From contig JALIGW010000154.1 in assembly GCA_023053685.1 (NCBI GenBank), positions 127,501 to 191,500 of the forward strand: a stretch of DNA of 64,000 nt, written 5' to 3'. A program made the translations under genes and the position numbers. Below the pieces are notes generated by a model. It searched no databases. It was not told the origin of the DNA and worked only from the letters and a program-made list of their open reading frames with translations. Source of the DNA: Diadophis punctatus similis (taxonomy: Eukaryota > Chordata > Lepidosauria > Squamata > Dipsadidae). Shown here piece by piece: positions 1-23,428 of the stretch (positions within the stretch are counted from its first letter, which is position 1; each line of letters opens with the position of its first letter).

Positions 1-218
1 TATTCTTATGCATAATTGATTTTTTTTTCTTAATTAGATATCACAAGTATTTTTTATTCCTGGAAACATGTTGATGGCATACAAAAAATGGCTGTGCTTA
101 TAATTCTATATGTTGTATCAGATTCCAGTTTGACTTAGGGCTTTTGATTTGCTTCTTTAGTTCGAAAAAAGATTAGTCAGTAGAAACTGGTTGTTAGGAT
201 TCCTGTCTTTTCTCTAGG

Positions 219-805
219 TTTATTTATTTATTTATTTATATTTTATTTATTTTATTTGTCAAAACATGTACAGGATAGTAGTTGTTTGTATAAACATAAG
301 TAAAAAGTACTGATAAAAGAGGACAATAGGACAGTAGGACAAGGACGGTAGGCACAGTGGTGCGCTTATGCACGCCCCTTACAGACCTCTTAGAAATGGG
401 GAGAGGTCAACTGTAGACAGTCTAAGGTTAAAGTTTTTGGGGTTTGGGGAAGAAACCACAGAGTCAGGTAGTGCATTCCAGGCATTGATCACTCTGTTGC
501 TGAAGTCGTATTTTCTGCAGTCGGGTTTGGAGCGGTTTACATTAAGTTTGAATCTATTACGTGCTCGTGTATAGTTGCGGTTGAAGCTGAAGTAATCATT
601 GACAGGAAGGACATTTTGGTATATGATTTTATGAACTACATTTAGATCAGATCGGAGGCGACGTAGTTGTCTAATCCCAATATTTCAAGTCTGGTGAAAT
701 AAGGTATTCTATTGCGAGCAGAGGAGCGGAGGACTCTTCTTGTGAAATATTTCTGGACTCTCTCGATTGTATTAATGTCTGATATGCAGTGCGGGTTCCA
801 GACAG
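219..805 (-). mobile_element. LINE 3' end, jockey-superfamily type (family H)
   Basis: Read on the minus strand this is the C-terminal tail of a LINE reverse-transcriptase protein (frame includes NVLPVNDYFSFNR, FSNRVINAWNALPDS and a closing SPFLRGL before the stop). It ends in an AAAT-rich tail at 219-262. The same family recurs at 39010-39225 (+), 39930-40375 (-) and 62915-63935 (-). The clade (CR1, L3 or relative) is not resolved. 5'-truncated and non-coding. Confidence 0.7.
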
Positions 806-945
806 GTGAGCTGTCTTTAACATATTTTCCCCCACATGTGTTAGGATCAAGTTCAGTTAACTCCAGGAAAAATTGGATTAGGAATCTCTGTCAAGACTTC
901 TAACTTCCAAATGCAACCAGACAGAATGGGCCACTGGGCAGCCTA

Positions 946-1165
946 AGGTTAATGTGCTGACCTAGAAACCAGAGTCCGTGAGTTCTAGCCTCACCTTAGG
1001 CAAGAAAGCTGGCTAGATGACTTCGGCAAGTCACCTTCTCAGCTCAAGCCACCTCACAGGGTTGTTGTTGTTGTGGGAAAAAATAGGAGGAAGAAGGAGC
1101 ATTAGGTATGTTTTGCTGCCTCATGTTATTTATAAAAATAATAAAAGCAGGACATAAATAAAGCA
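946..1165 (+). mobile_element. tRNA-derived SINE, CORE/MIR-like
   Basis: A head with tRNA-promoter-like spacing is followed by a body resembling the MIR/CORE module (gcaagtcaccttctcagc, then cacagggttgttgttgttg) and an A-rich tail with AAATA repeats. A shorter relative is at 33575-33625. Family assignment is by motif recall only. Confidence 0.5.
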
Positions 1166-1358
1166 GGACATAAATAAATAGATAATGGAATGGTGAAGGT
1201 ATTTACACACTTGAAGCAGAAGAACTAAATGAGGTACCCCCTCTTTTTAAAATGAAAACAGAAAAATAGATACCATCCTAGACAAAAAAGCACCTTCCCA
1301 CGGATTTTTTTAACAGTTGGAGTGCCTTTTCAAAAATAGTACAGGCTACTAATTATAT

Positions 1359-1493
1359 CAGAGGTCTTCAAACTTGGCAACTTTAAGACTTGTGGACTTC
1401 AACTCCCAGAATTCTCCAGCCAGCATAACCGGCTGGAGAATTCTGGGAGTTTAACTCCACATGTCTTAAAGTTGCCAAGTTTGGGGACCCCTG
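1359..1493. mobile_element. hAT foldback MITE, perfect 8-bp TSD
   Basis: Nearly perfect palindrome starting cagaggtcttcaaacttggc and ending with its complement. The target-site duplication aattatat flanks it at 1351-1358 and 1494-1501. An 8-bp TSD with a CAG...CTG terminus is typical of hAT. Relatives: 9270-9398, 22825-22959, 23429-23562, 26347-26482. Confidence 0.85.
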
Positions 1494-2011
1494 AATTATA
1501 TGTTCAGCAAATGCAATAACACTCCTCCCTCAAACAAATTAGATATATCGTACCACTCAAAAACACTATTTTAGCTTTATATATGGCAATATAAGCCTAA
1601 CAAATTGATTTTTTTTTTACCTTATCTGACTCAAGGAACGTTAGAACTTGCTGCTTTTCAGTGGAATTTCAAAATCTTCAGCCTCAGCTAATGCAAGGCT
1701 GCTAGGGAGTGAGGTTGACTGGGTGGAAACAATTTATTTAATCCATTCTTAAGTTTCTCAAAGAATGTTATGGCCAGTATAGAAAGTAAAATAAAAATAG
1801 TTATAACAATAAACAACATTGTCTAACATGCCTGTGAAAAAGAAAAGTCATAGATCGTCTTACAATCACAATTTCCATTGCTAAGCAAGATGGTTGTTAA
1901 ATGAATCGTGCCTGATGTTATGACTTTTGCCACAGTTGTTAAGCAAGCATCGTTGTTAAGCAAATACAGCTTCTCCTATTAGTTTTGCTTGCCGGAAGCT
2001 GGCTGGGAAGT
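1494..2011. other. AT-rich interval without gene
   Basis: No supported coding sequence. About 1855-1975 holds a decayed repeat of the gctaagcaag/gttgttaag type seen in other squamate dispersed repeats. The rest is not assigned. Confidence 0.4.
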
Positions 2012-2232
2012 GTTAGATTAGCATGTGGGAAAAGGAGAGGCGAGCCGTAGAACACTTCAGCACTTTATTTGCAAGGAAAAGGCAGAAACAAGAACTGGCC
2101 GCGCGCTTTAGGGAAGCCGCTTTTAAGGGCTTCCCTGCAGTTCAGCCAGCCAGTGACAGGCGTTCAAATCTGCCACTGCTATTCAGCTAATCAGCTGCAG
2201 CTATGCAAATTTACTACGTACCTCCGTACGTA
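2012..2232 (-). mobile_element. Ty3/gypsy 3' LTR
   Basis: On the minus strand it begins TGTTACGTACGG and ends CTAATCTAACA, so it has TG...CA ends with TGTTA/TAACA inverted tips. It holds an AATAAA signal near its end. A polypurine tract (GGGGAGGGG, complement of 2233-2241) lies directly before its 5' edge, as expected for a 3' LTR. Confidence 0.75.
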
Positions 2233-2775
2233 ACACCCCTCCCCATTCAGTTCCTGGAACAGCCACTCCGGTGTTGACATGAGCCACGTAGTCCCGTAAG
2301 TACGCAGGTCTCCTGACAGTCCTAGTGGGCCTGCGCAGCTCAGTTGGTAGGGTGGCTTTGACCGAAGCGGACATACTTGCTGTTTCTCCATCGCCTCCTT
2401 GTGGAAAGATCTGGAACCGGCCTCCAGGCGTGAAGGCTGAAGATCGTCTGTGGAGTCGGCTCCGGAGAGTCTCCATGGGTCGTCTGTGGGTACCCGTAGG
2501 TGGTTGCGCTCCTCCTCCGGGCTTGAGTTAGTGGATTCAGGTTGTTTGGTAGTTAGGGCCTGCTTTCTTTCGGTTTTAGCTGTGTTTTGTGGATTGTAGT
2601 CTCTGCGGGGCGGAGACCTGGATCTTTCGGTCTTGTCTTCTTGGTTGGCTTCTGGGTTGTATTGGTGCAGCCTAGATTCTCTGACTCGACCTCTGAGTTG
2701 GTCAATGTGCCTGCGCCAGTGTCTCCCGTCCTCCAGCTGGACTCGGTAAGACTTGGGTCCGAACTTGGCAGAGTA
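2233..2775 (-). pseudogene. gypsy pol remnant (integrase C-terminus)
   Basis: The minus strand encodes a stretch like the GPY/F-type C-terminal module of Ty3/gypsy integrase (SYRVQLEDGRHWRRHIDQLR), followed by a low-complexity polar tail that runs up to the polypurine tract and LTR. The rest of pol, gag and the 5' LTR are missing, so it is a truncated copy. Confidence 0.65.
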
Positions 2776-2846
2776 CTGATAATAGAAGTAATAATAGATA
2801 ATAACACAATTGCACTTGTAGGAATATATGCCCCAAACCAGTGGTT
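2765..2846 (+). pseudogene. short LINE endonuclease fragment
   Basis: The plus strand reads IIDNNTIALVGIYAPN, matching the GIYAPN block of apurinic-type LINE endonucleases. Only about 80 bp remain. Confidence 0.45.
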
Positions 2847-2847
2847 C

Positions 2848-3036
2848 CCAAACTTTTTCAGTCCACCGCCCCCTTGGTGCTACAAACTCATCCTCAGTGC
2901 CCCCCCTACCCCCTTCAGGTGGGCGTGGCTTGGTGGTCAGGTGACCAGGTGGGTGTGGCCAACTTGTAAAATGTGGTGAAGCTCACTTAACAACGCTCTT
3001 GCTTAGCAATCAAAATTTTGGGCTCAATTGTGGTCA
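2848..3036. mobile_element. hAT-type terminal fragment
   Basis: Begins cagtggttcccaaactttttc, a typical hAT 5' end, then a C-rich body. The other terminus was not found before the CTTT tract, so the copy appears truncated. Confidence 0.45.
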
Positions 3037-3862
3037 TAAGTCTTTCTTTCTTTCTTCCCTCCCTCCCTTCTTTCTTTTTCTGTCTGTCTTCTTTCCTTCC
3101 TTCCTACCATCTTTCTTTCTTTCTTTCCTTTCTGTCTTTCTTCCTACCATCTTTCTTTCTTTATCTGTCTTTCTTCCTTCCTACCATCTTTCTTTCTTGC
3201 TGTGTCTTCCTTCCTTCCTATCATCTTTTTCTTTTTTCCTTTCTTTCTGTCTTCCTTCCTTCCTTCCTTCCTTCCTTCCTTCCTTCCTTCCTTCCTTCCT
3301 ACCATCTTTCATTCTTTCTTTCCTTTCTTTCTGTCTCTTTCTTCCTTCTTTCCTACCATCTTTCTTTCTTTCTTTCCTTTCTTTCTCTGTCTTCCTTCCT
3401 ACCTACCATCTTTCTTTCTTTCTTTCTTTCTTTCCTTTGTCTGTCTTCCTTCCTACAATCTTTCTTTCTTTCTTTTCTTTCTGTCTCTCTGTCTTCCTTC
3501 CTTCCTACCATCTTTCTTTCTTTCCTTTCTTTCTGTCTGTCTTCCTTCCTACCATCTTCCTTCCTACCATCTTTCTTTTTCTTTCTTTCCTTTCTTTCTG
3601 TCTTTCTTTCTTCCTTCCTAACATCCATCCATCTTTCTTTCTTTCTTTCTTTCTTTTCTTTCCTTTCTGTCTGTCTTCCTTCCTTCCTTCCATCTTTCTT
3701 TCTTTCAAGTTCTGTCCGTCTGTCTGTCTTCCTTCCTTCCTTCCTACCATATTTCTTTCTTTCTTTGTCTTTCTTCCTTCCTTCCTTTCTACCATCTTTT
3801 TCTCTCTTTCCTTTCTTTCTGTCTGTCTTTCTTCCTTCCTAACATCCATCCATCCATCTTTT

Positions 3863-3958
<96 letters not shown>

Positions 3959-4045
3959 TCCTTCCTGTCTGTCTTTCTTTCTTTCTTTCCTTTCTGTCTG
4001 TCTGTCTATCTGTCTTCCTTCCTAACATCTTTCTTTCTTTCACAG
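3037..4045. repeat. 1-kb CTTT/CCTT polypyrimidine tract
   Basis: Interrupted arrays of CTTT, CCTT, CTGT and CCAT units, with about 120 bp of pure CTTT at 3860-3960. Long open frames exist on both strands (Ser/Phe/Leu or Lys/Glu/Arg) only because the repeat lacks stops. Confidence 0.95.
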
Positions 4046-4340
4046 CGGGAGAAGAAAGTGCTCTGGCCGGCGCTCGGCTTACCTTCCTGGCGCGGCTTGG
4101 ACACCGCCCAGCACGCCCATCTGCCGGCTCTCACTTTCTGCCTGCCCCGCCAAAGCCCCTGCCAGCCCGGAGCCTGTTGGACCCTGAGGCCGGCGGAGCT
4201 CCATAGGTGTGCACCCCGACACTTCCCGGCACGCAAAGGTCCCAGAGCTGGGAAGGAGAGAGGGGTGATGGCAGCGGCAACCGCACTCCGGCAGCGTCGC
4301 ATCCCCCTCCATCTCTGATTCAGACTCCAGCGGAGGCATG
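4046..4340. other. GC-rich unassigned segment
   Basis: GC-rich block directly after the CTTT tract. The minus strand is open (acidic Ser/Glu-rich start), but no family is recognised and no splice-framed gene is evident. Could be a retroelement fragment. 4340-4837 also shows nothing definite. Confidence 0.3.
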
Positions 4341-4837
4341 ACAGAAGGGTTGAATGGATGTAAATGAAGGTAGCCTGTACATTGTGCTGAAAAGAGTATG
4401 AAGAGGGCACCAAGTAAACAATATCAAGGATACCAGTATCCACAGAAAAGATTGTACTTGCCCGTATTCATTTCGCAAGAGCATCGGAGGAGGCCTTAGG
4501 GTTTAGATTTTCAGAAGTAAATACTGGGGGATATTTTCCTAATTTCCTTCCCACTCTGCTTCATCTGTAAAAAAATGGCTTTCATACAGACAACAATCTT
4601 TCAGTGCTCCATATTCCCCGCTGTCCAGGCACCTCCGCAGGTCTCCCATTTCAAAATGTAGATATCCAGAGGACACAGAAGGATCCGGACTACGGTGGTG
4701 GAGGCCCTGTGGGGAGAACACGAAGAGGAAATTTAAGGGAAAGATCTGAAAGGACTGCACATTTCTATTTAAATAAATGAAAGGAGAGCAGGTAGAAAAG
4801 CCAGGACTGGTCTAAGATATTTTGCTCCTTGAAATAG

Positions 4838-5070
4838 CAATAGCACTTAGACTTATATACCGCTTCATAGTGCTTTTACAGCCCTCTCTAAATGGTTTAC
4901 AAAGTCAACATATTGCCCCCAACAATCTGGGTCCTCATTTTACCCACCTCGGAAGGATGGAAGGCTGAGTCAACCTTGAGCCGGTAAGATTTGAACTGCC
5001 GAACTGCAGCTAGCAGTCAGCTGAAGTAGCCTCCAGTGCTGCACTCTAACCACTGCGCCACCAGCTCTCA
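4838..5070 (-). mobile_element. Sauria SINE (tRNA head, LINE-type tail)
   Basis: On the minus strand: tRNA-like head with a TGGCGCAGTGG A-box, B-box GTTCAAATC, conserved body (cttccatccttccgaggtgg) and a tail ending in gctattgctatt. Matches the squamate SINE family. Others: 18815-18980, 41448-41677, 42096-42340, 51177-51407. Confidence 0.85.
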
Positions 5071-5108
5071 TGAAGAACAAGAACACAATTATCCTTTTTC
5101 ATGTATAG

Positions 5109-5733
5109 CAGTGTTTCCCAAAGTGTGGTACGCGTACCCCGAGGGGTACGGGAAGAATTTGGTGGGGGTACGCGTTGCACCGGAGTTTGGTGGGGATCAC
5201 GTGGGAATATCCACTGCACCGTGCTTAGCTGCGCCCACAGAACAAGGAAAGAAATAGGCATGTATCACAGTTTTTACATGGGAACTGGGGCCATCATACA
5301 TCGTATCGCATCTCATTATGGCGGGAACTTCTGCGCATCCTTCGCGCAGCTCGGGTTCGGCCATTTTTAAACTGTGGGAACATTAACAGTTGACGTTGAA
5401 CTGCGGAGCTGTTTAAACGGCGGAGAATTGCAGTGTTATCTAACGGTTAGATAGTCTTGTGAGGCGTGACACGGCGTGAATATACTGCACTTCGTTACAG
5501 AGACAACTTACTTCTTTAATAGTTAGTTCCGGGCGCCTGTTATCGTGCTTTAGTAAGTTCCATTGATTTTGATTATTTTTATAAAATACAATTTTTATTT
5601 TGCGTATGTACCAAAAAAATAAAAAATAAAAATATTTTGATTTTTATTAAAGCATATGTTTTTTATGAGGGGTACTCAGCATTACAAAAATTATAGAAGG
5701 GGTACACATATGTCAAAAGTTTGGGAAACACTG
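5109..5733. mobile_element. hAT non-autonomous element, 8-bp TSD
   Basis: Termini cagtgtttcccaaag and its complement. Perfect TSD atgtatag at 5101-5108 and 5734-5741. The inside repeats ggggtac motifs. No transposase frame. Confidence 0.85.
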
Positions 5734-5770
5734 ATGTATAGGAACAGTTTGGGTTAGCAAATGAAATTTA

Positions 5771-6085
5771 CAGGTAATCCTTAAGTTATGGCTGTAACGG
5801 AGTCTGCCCATGACAGTTGTAATTCATGACAGTTATTATGTTGGTCAGTCATGTGACTGACCCAATTTTAACTTTTTTTTTTGCCATGGTCATTAAGCAA
5901 ATCTATGATTTGCTATGGGCTGGCTTTGCCAAAAGCTGGAAGTAAATGCCATAAATGTGGCCCAGCTGCTAAGTGCCCAAAGTGAGGTCTTGGGTGGGAT
6001 GGGATCGCCAGAATTTTGAATCTGGGTCGTAAGTACCTGCCAGGTAGGTCTGTGGTAACAGTCATAAGTTGAGGGCTCCTGTGCT
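5771..6085. mobile_element. Decayed DNA element with inverted ends
   Basis: Ends acaggtaatccttaag and cataagttgagggctcctgt are imperfect inverted repeats around a noncoding body. Superfamily not assigned. Confidence 0.45.
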
Positions 6086-6635
6086 TCAGTATTGGCAATG
6101 AGGCTGTATTTTTCATTCCACACAAGGACAATAGCACAGACTCCCATTTCTAGTCCCTGTTTCTCCCAATATTCACCACCTAAAGTAGATATCTCATTTC
6201 CCTTACAAAAAAAATCTGGTCCTGGAAAAAGCATGTTTGCATTTAGAAATTCCTCAGAGCAATCCCCACCATCTTCTATTTAAAAGTTAGATCTGACAAC
6301 AAGTAATTGTTGGGTTCTCTCCAATTGCTGGAAAGAACAATTGTCAGTCAGTTTTGAAAAGATTGGACTCAATTGCAACTGGCAACTGTTTTGTATGAAT
6401 GCCACATTCTCTTGTGGATCATCTGTTGGAGGGCTGATGGTGAGGGGGCTAAAGCAAGCAATGAGTGGGCACACAAGTTACCTTCCAGACATTTCCCATT
6501 TTTTTTCATTCTTATTCTTTTTCCTCTTTAAGAAATAACTTAGAGATAGAACTTACAATAGGCCTGAAGTCATCTCTTATATAACTATTTTTAAATTAGG
6601 CCGAGGGCAACAAGGTGCTCATCTAAAGCCTAGAT

Positions 6636-7147
<512 letters not shown>

Positions 7148-7492
7148 GCTTAGATAGACAAAGAGACTAAACTCATACATTGTGATCATTTAAATTCTGG
7201 TTTGTCTGGTTATAACTTACGAAAAAAAGAGAATATTTGTAGCTCAAAGTTGAAATGAGGTGAACCTCAAAGTTGAAAGGTGCTCTCTGAGATTGGTTGC
7301 TTTCTTGCAGACATTTCATTACCCAAACTAGGTAGCATCATCAGTGCTAGTGTTTACTTCTTATGCATCTTCATCGCTAAGTGCCTGACCACTCAACTCA
7401 ATATAGTACAACCAACATAAGCCATAAAAAGGATAACATTGCCATACATCAAAAACATCTCAGAAACCACCAACAGACTATTACAAGTACAT

Positions 7493-7920
7493 CAGAGGTG
7501 GGTTCCTGCCAGAGCTGCCCAGTGCGCAGCTCCGGTAGGGAGCGGCCCATTGCGCAACCGCTCCGGAGCCCTCTCTGCCGGTCCATCGCACACATCGCCA
7601 TTTTTCCCAGTGAATTTTTGGCTGATTTTCCTTCTGCGCATGCGCGGAAGCAAAATCGCACCGAAATCTTGCGAGGGGACGCGTGTGTGTGTGAGATTTT
7701 GGCGAGATTTTGCTTCTGCGCATGTGCGGAAGCAAAATCGCTCTGAAATCTCTCTCACGCGCGCGTCCCCTCACGAGATTTCGGTGCGATTTTGCTTCTG
7801 CACATGCGCAGAAGCAAAATCACGCGAGGGGACGCACGTGTGTAGCGTGCGCACACACGCCCGAAGCACGGAGATGCGTGTACAGCGCACCAGCACCGGT
7901 AAGGCAGCAACCCGCCGCTG
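7493..7920. mobile_element. hAT element of the AGAGGTGGGTTCC family
   Basis: Starts cagaggtgggttcctgcc. Flanks aagtacat (7485-7492) and aagcacat (7921-7928) match 7 of 8. The body repeats agattttgcttctgcgcatg in both orientations. Same family: 21751-22041, 27656-28206, 29124-29660. Confidence 0.75.
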
Positions 7921-7999
7921 AAGCACATGGAATAAGGCATAGCAAACAAATCAACTAAAGCCCTCCAAAACATCCTAAGTAAACCAAAAGGCCTTAGCA

Positions 8000-8926
8000 T
8001 AAGGTGACCAGACGTCCCGCTTTTGGCGGGACAGACACGCTTTTCAAGCGTGTGTCCCGCGTCCCGCATTCTTTTCAAAAAGTCCCGCTTTTTTTGAAAA
8101 GAATGCGGAAACAGCGGGACGTCTGGTCACCTTAGAGGGGAAGCAAAAGAGAGGTAGCGGAAGCAAGTCGGGCGGAATTCCAGCGAGGCGGCTGCCTGCT
8201 GGGGGGAGGGGGAAGGGAGGCTGCTCCTCCTCTCCTTCCCCCACCCCATCCCTAGCCCCGCCCTCGGAGGCGCCGCTGCTGTTGGGAGGGGTGAGGGACG
8301 AGCGGCCCCTCCGGCGGCACAAACAGCCCTTCTCGTCCCCCTCCCCTTTCTTCCCCCCGTCGCCTCGCTGCTGCCATTGCCGTGGGGCCGGGCGGGCGAC
8401 CGGGAGACCGCGGCGCTTGGATGCCTGGAGCAGGTAAGCTGCCGGCTGCCTCCTTTCCCTGTCTCCCGCCTCCCGTTCGTTGCTTGCCAGCCCGGCCGAA
8501 GGGGAGGCGGGAGGCGAGGAAAGGCCTCCCGAAGGGGAGGCGGGCTCCCGAAGGGCTGCCGGCTCCCGAAAGGGAGGCGGGAGGCCTTTCCTCGCCTCCC
8601 GCCTCCCCTTCAGGAGCCGGCAGCCCTTCCGGAGCCCGCCTCCCCTTCGGGAGGCCTTTCCTCGCCTCCCGCCTCCCCTTCGGCCGGGCTGGCAAGCAAC
8701 GAACGGGAGGCGGGAGACGGGGAATGGAGGCAGCCGACAGCTTACCTGTCGCGAGCTCCAGGCATCCAAGCGCCCTCCCGCCTCCCCCCCACCTGGATGC
8801 CGGCATTTGCTGTTTTGCCCTCTGCACATGCGCAGCGTTCTGCGCATGCGCAGAGGGCAAAACAAATGGTGGCGCCTAGGCACCCCCCCCCGTCCCGCTT
8901 AACAAAAAATTAATCTGGTCACTTTA
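8000..8926. mobile_element. 927-bp GC-rich hAT-type element, 8-bp TSD
   Basis: Inverted ends taaggtgaccagac and ctggtcacttta. Perfect TSD ccttagca at 7992-7999 and 8927-8934, inserted into the Penelope-like fragment. The interior is strongly GC-rich and palindromic. Long open frames on both strands reflect the palindrome; no transposase is recognisable. Confidence 0.8.
8425..8745. repeat. GC-rich ~320-bp imperfect palindrome
   Basis: The left half (cctccttt..., gcttgccagcccggccgaagg) returns as its complement in the right half. Within each arm the unit gaaggggaggcggg is itself repeated. A cruciform or hairpin is possible. Confidence 0.8.
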
Positions 8927-9269
8927 CCTTAGCAGCCCCAGAAATAAAAACAGGAACCATCTACAACACACAGTGTGAAGACTGCAACAGACACTACATA
9001 GGACCAACAGGTGGAAGATTAGCAGAACACATCCAGAAATTATGCGAAGGATAATAGGTCATACAAATCCAAGATAACCTTCCCTTTTTTTCTGACTTGG
9101 GTCTAGAAAAAAACGGCAGGTCGTTATTTTATCCTTTCATAGCCGTCAAAAATAGAGGAGACAATGGTCGACCGTTTTGCAAGGGATGAAAAGATGAGGC
9201 GCAAGAAATAGTCATTCGGCACCATTGTTGTTTCTTGCGCAATTTCTTCCCCATTCCTCCCCAGAAGTC

Positions 9270-9398
9270 TCCAACCTTGGCAACTTTATGAGGTGTGGAC
9301 TTCAATTCCCAGAATTCCTCAGCCAGCATGGCTGGCTGAGGAATTCTGGGAATTGAAGTTCACACCTCATAAAGTTGCCAAGGTTGGAGACCTCTGCG
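9270..9398. mobile_element. Foldback MITE upstream of the EMC10 promoter
   Basis: Palindrome with arms cagaagtctccaaccttggc and complement, same core (ttcaattcccagaattc) as the hAT foldback family. No matching TSD found. Ends about 20 bp before the CRE-like site of the EMC10 promoter. Confidence 0.75.
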
Positions 9399-9404
9399 TT
9401 GTCT

Positions 9405-9649
9405 AGTCGGCTGTTCCCTTACGTCATCATTCTTCTCAGCGGTTGGGGCTGCGAGACGAGCCACCGCCGCGTGGCGGCGCGAGCAAGAGAGCGCTGCTCT
9501 CTTAAAGAGAGGCGCTGAGCCGCAAAGCGCCGGTGATTGGCTTTCGCTCGGCTCTTTTGAACGCTGGGACTTCGGCCCCCAGAGTGCTTTGCGGTTACTC
9601 TGCCTGTCCTTTTTCTTTCTTCAGATCACGTGATCCGTGGGAGGGAAGT
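9405..9649 (+). promoter_or_regulatory. EMC10: EMC10 core promoter and 5' UTR
   Basis: GC-rich and CpG-rich, with CRE-like ttacgtca (9419-9426), inverted CCAAT box (attgg, 9536-9540), a stretch at 9566-9594 resembling a ZNF143 site (gggacttcggcccccagag...), and a palindromic E-box atcacgtgat (9625-9634). The start codon lies in aagtATGGCGGC, a YY1-like context. No TATA box. Typical of a housekeeping promoter; the factor assignments are motif resemblance only. Confidence 0.6.
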
Positions 9650-21504
<11,855 letters not shown>

Positions 21505-21520
21505 AGGAAACAGCAAGGTA

Positions 21521-21526
21521 AATAAA
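21521..21526 (+). terminator. EMC10: Candidate EMC10 polyadenylation signal
   Basis: AATAAA 17 bases after the stop codon. It is unusually close; a longer 3' UTR or a further non-coding exon is possible. Confidence 0.35.
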
Positions 21527-21750
21527 TATTATTGGAAAGAAATAATGGGACTCTCTTTGATTTGTGGGAGCAAGGCTAGTTTTGTGTTATAGAACGAAAG
21601 AGCTGCTAATATTTTTTTTTATGCTTGTGTGGCAGTTGGGAGGGAATGCATTAATCTCATTTTAAATCCAGGGTGGTTTCCTTCCTATATGATTATAGTC
21701 AGTTGTAAATATCTCTATTGATTCCAAAGGGTACATTTCTGCCATAAGAC

Positions 21751-22041
21751 CAGAGGTGGGTTCCTCCCAGTACCCTCTTAACCTGTTGGTCGCCGCAGAG
21801 CCGAAGAAGCTGGTGGCGTTCGCGGTGCGGGGCTTGCCCCACCCGCTTCCCCCACCCGCCTGGAAAACCGCCATTTGCGTTCTTTTGCCCTCTGCATATG
21901 CGCAAAGCGTTCTGCTTGCGCAGAGGGCAAAAGAACGCAAATGGCGGCGTCCAGGCGGGCGGGGGAAGCCCCATGCCGCGAATGCCACCAGCTTTTGCGG
22001 CGACCAATAGGTAAGAGCGTACTGGGAGGAACCCACCTCTG
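21751..22041. mobile_element. hAT foldback, AGAGGTGGGTTCC family, full length
   Basis: Inverted arms cagaggtgggttcctcccag and complement. Perfect TSD cataagac at 21743-21750 and 22042-22049. The centre is a second palindrome, gttcttttgccctctgc and complement. Confidence 0.9.
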
Positions 22042-22082
22042 CATAAGACAGTCTCAAGTTCTGTTTTCAAGATTGGAAGTTA

Positions 22083-22545
22083 CCGTATTTTTTAGAGTAT
22101 AAGATGCACCTTTTTCCTCCCTAAAAGTGGCTGAAAATTTGGGTGTGTCTTATACTTCGAATACTTTCCAGCCCTAACTAGGTGCTAACAGATCTTCCCA
22201 GCTCTTACCTTGCAGGCTTTTTCATTGTTACTCTCTCCAAAGAATGTTTTTCCAGCCCTAAGTCTTTGCAGGGTTTTTTTTTTCATTGCTCTACTTGCTC
22301 AAAAGAAGGTTTTTTCTAGCCCTAACCAGGTGCTAACGATCTTCCCAGCTCTTACCGGCTTGCAGGCTCTTTCATTGTTACTCTCTCCGAAGAAGTTTTT
22401 TTTAAGTCCTAACCAGGAGATAAAATAATGTGCTGAAGCTGACCAGACTAAGGATGCTAGCCAGATGAATACCTGGTAGGCAGATTGTTTTCCCCTATTT
22501 TCCTCCCCAAAAACTAAGGTGTGTCTTATACTCCGAAAAATATGG
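22083..22545. mobile_element. TA-target MITE, CCGTATTTTTC family
   Basis: Inverted ends with flanking TA. The internal body shares cagccctaa/gcaggttttttcattg blocks with 35778-36312 and 45443-45844. Confidence 0.8.
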
Positions 22546-22824
22546 TATATACGACCACATAATCAGATCTAAATCTAAAAATTTAAAGCCTTCTTCCCCA
22601 AACATTGAAGACTAAGAAGTTTCTTCTTTAAATATTCTTTGACTGTTTCTGACTCGGAAGAGGTTGAAAGCATTGAGGATTTCTAAACTAAAAAACAGAT
22701 GATGCAAATGGTGTGCTTGGAGAAATGAGCCAGGATTGATATATTACTCGTACTTTTGCAACTCTTTTATTTTCTTCAGCTTTTCTTCCCTCTAACAATG
22801 ACACAGCTAATGAAAGACCTAGCC
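22546..22824. other. No feature seen
   Basis: AT-rich, no coding frame or repeat recognised. Confidence 0.4.
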
Positions 22825-22959
22825 CAGGGGTAGGCAAAGTTGGCTCTTCTATGACTTGTGGACTTCAACTCCCAGAATTTCTGAGAATTTCATGCTAGCT
22901 TAGGAATTCTGGGAGTTGAAGTCCACGAGTCATAGAAGAGCCAACTTTGCCTACCCCTG
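22825..22959. mobile_element. hAT foldback MITE, perfect 8-bp TSD
   Basis: Arms caggggtaggcaaagttggc and complement. TSD acctagcc at 22817-22824 and 22960-22967. Confidence 0.9.
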
Positions 22960-22967
22960 ACCTAGCC

Positions 22968-23420
22968 CATCAGCAGCATCAGGTGATCCATGGAAACCAC
23001 AGCTCATGTCCTCTATAAGGATTCACAGACTCATAAACTCCTTACCTGTCAAAATATTCAGGAAATTTCTGATCTCTCTTTGGTACAGCTATTACCATGA
23101 GATCAGTATGATACAAGTTCTTTTGAACATATCTAAATTCTGCTATACTGTTCGTAAAATTAGGGACACATTAGTCACCCATCAATTGTAATGCACTCTT
23201 ACATCTCATTTTATTTTAATGTTTTGATTTTCATTATGGTCTGTGACCATCATAAAATATTAAACTCATCACCATCATCCTCTGGAGTTCTTGGGATTCT
23301 CTTGGGAGAGTCAGAATGGTTATTTTGGGATTCTGTAGAATTCTGAAATGATCAATAGGATTTCAAAGTCCATGTACTTTGAAATGTATGGGGAGCATCA
23401 AATCAAAGCAGCTGTGTATA
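22968..23420. other. No feature seen
   Basis: AT-rich sequence between two foldback elements; nothing supported. Confidence 0.4.
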
Positions 23421-23428
23421 GTCTAAGC

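Larger units (their letters stand above)
7270..9055 (+). pseudogene. Penelope-like element fragment split by two hAT insertions
   Basis: Plus-strand pieces at about 7370-7492, 7921-7999 and 8927-9055 read as one retroelement when the two hAT copies are removed. The last piece encodes IYNTQCEDCNRHYIGPTGG and RLAEHI, the GIY-YIG-type endonuclease core of Penelope-like elements. The leading 7270-7340 segment (tttcttgcagacatttcatt...) resembles a terminal region of such elements. Degenerate and incomplete. Confidence 0.6.

Noticed and set aside
2999..4318. Long open frames rich in Ser, Phe, Leu (or Lys, Glu, Arg) over CTTT/AAAG tracts
   Set aside because: They follow repeat phase, occur in several frames on both strands, and have no start context or splice support. 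The same applies to 13353-14439, 48246-48872 and 56497-57475.
4838..5070. tRNA gene
   Set aside because: A- and B-box motifs are present, but the sequence continues into the SINE body and LINE-like tail, no cloverleaf is complete, and four similar copies exist.
8044..8913. Overlapping 140-280 codon frames on both strands in GC-rich DNA
   Set aside because: The DNA is an imperfect palindrome inside a transposon. Mirror frames on both strands and Gly/Arg/Pro composition point to an artefact, not a gene.
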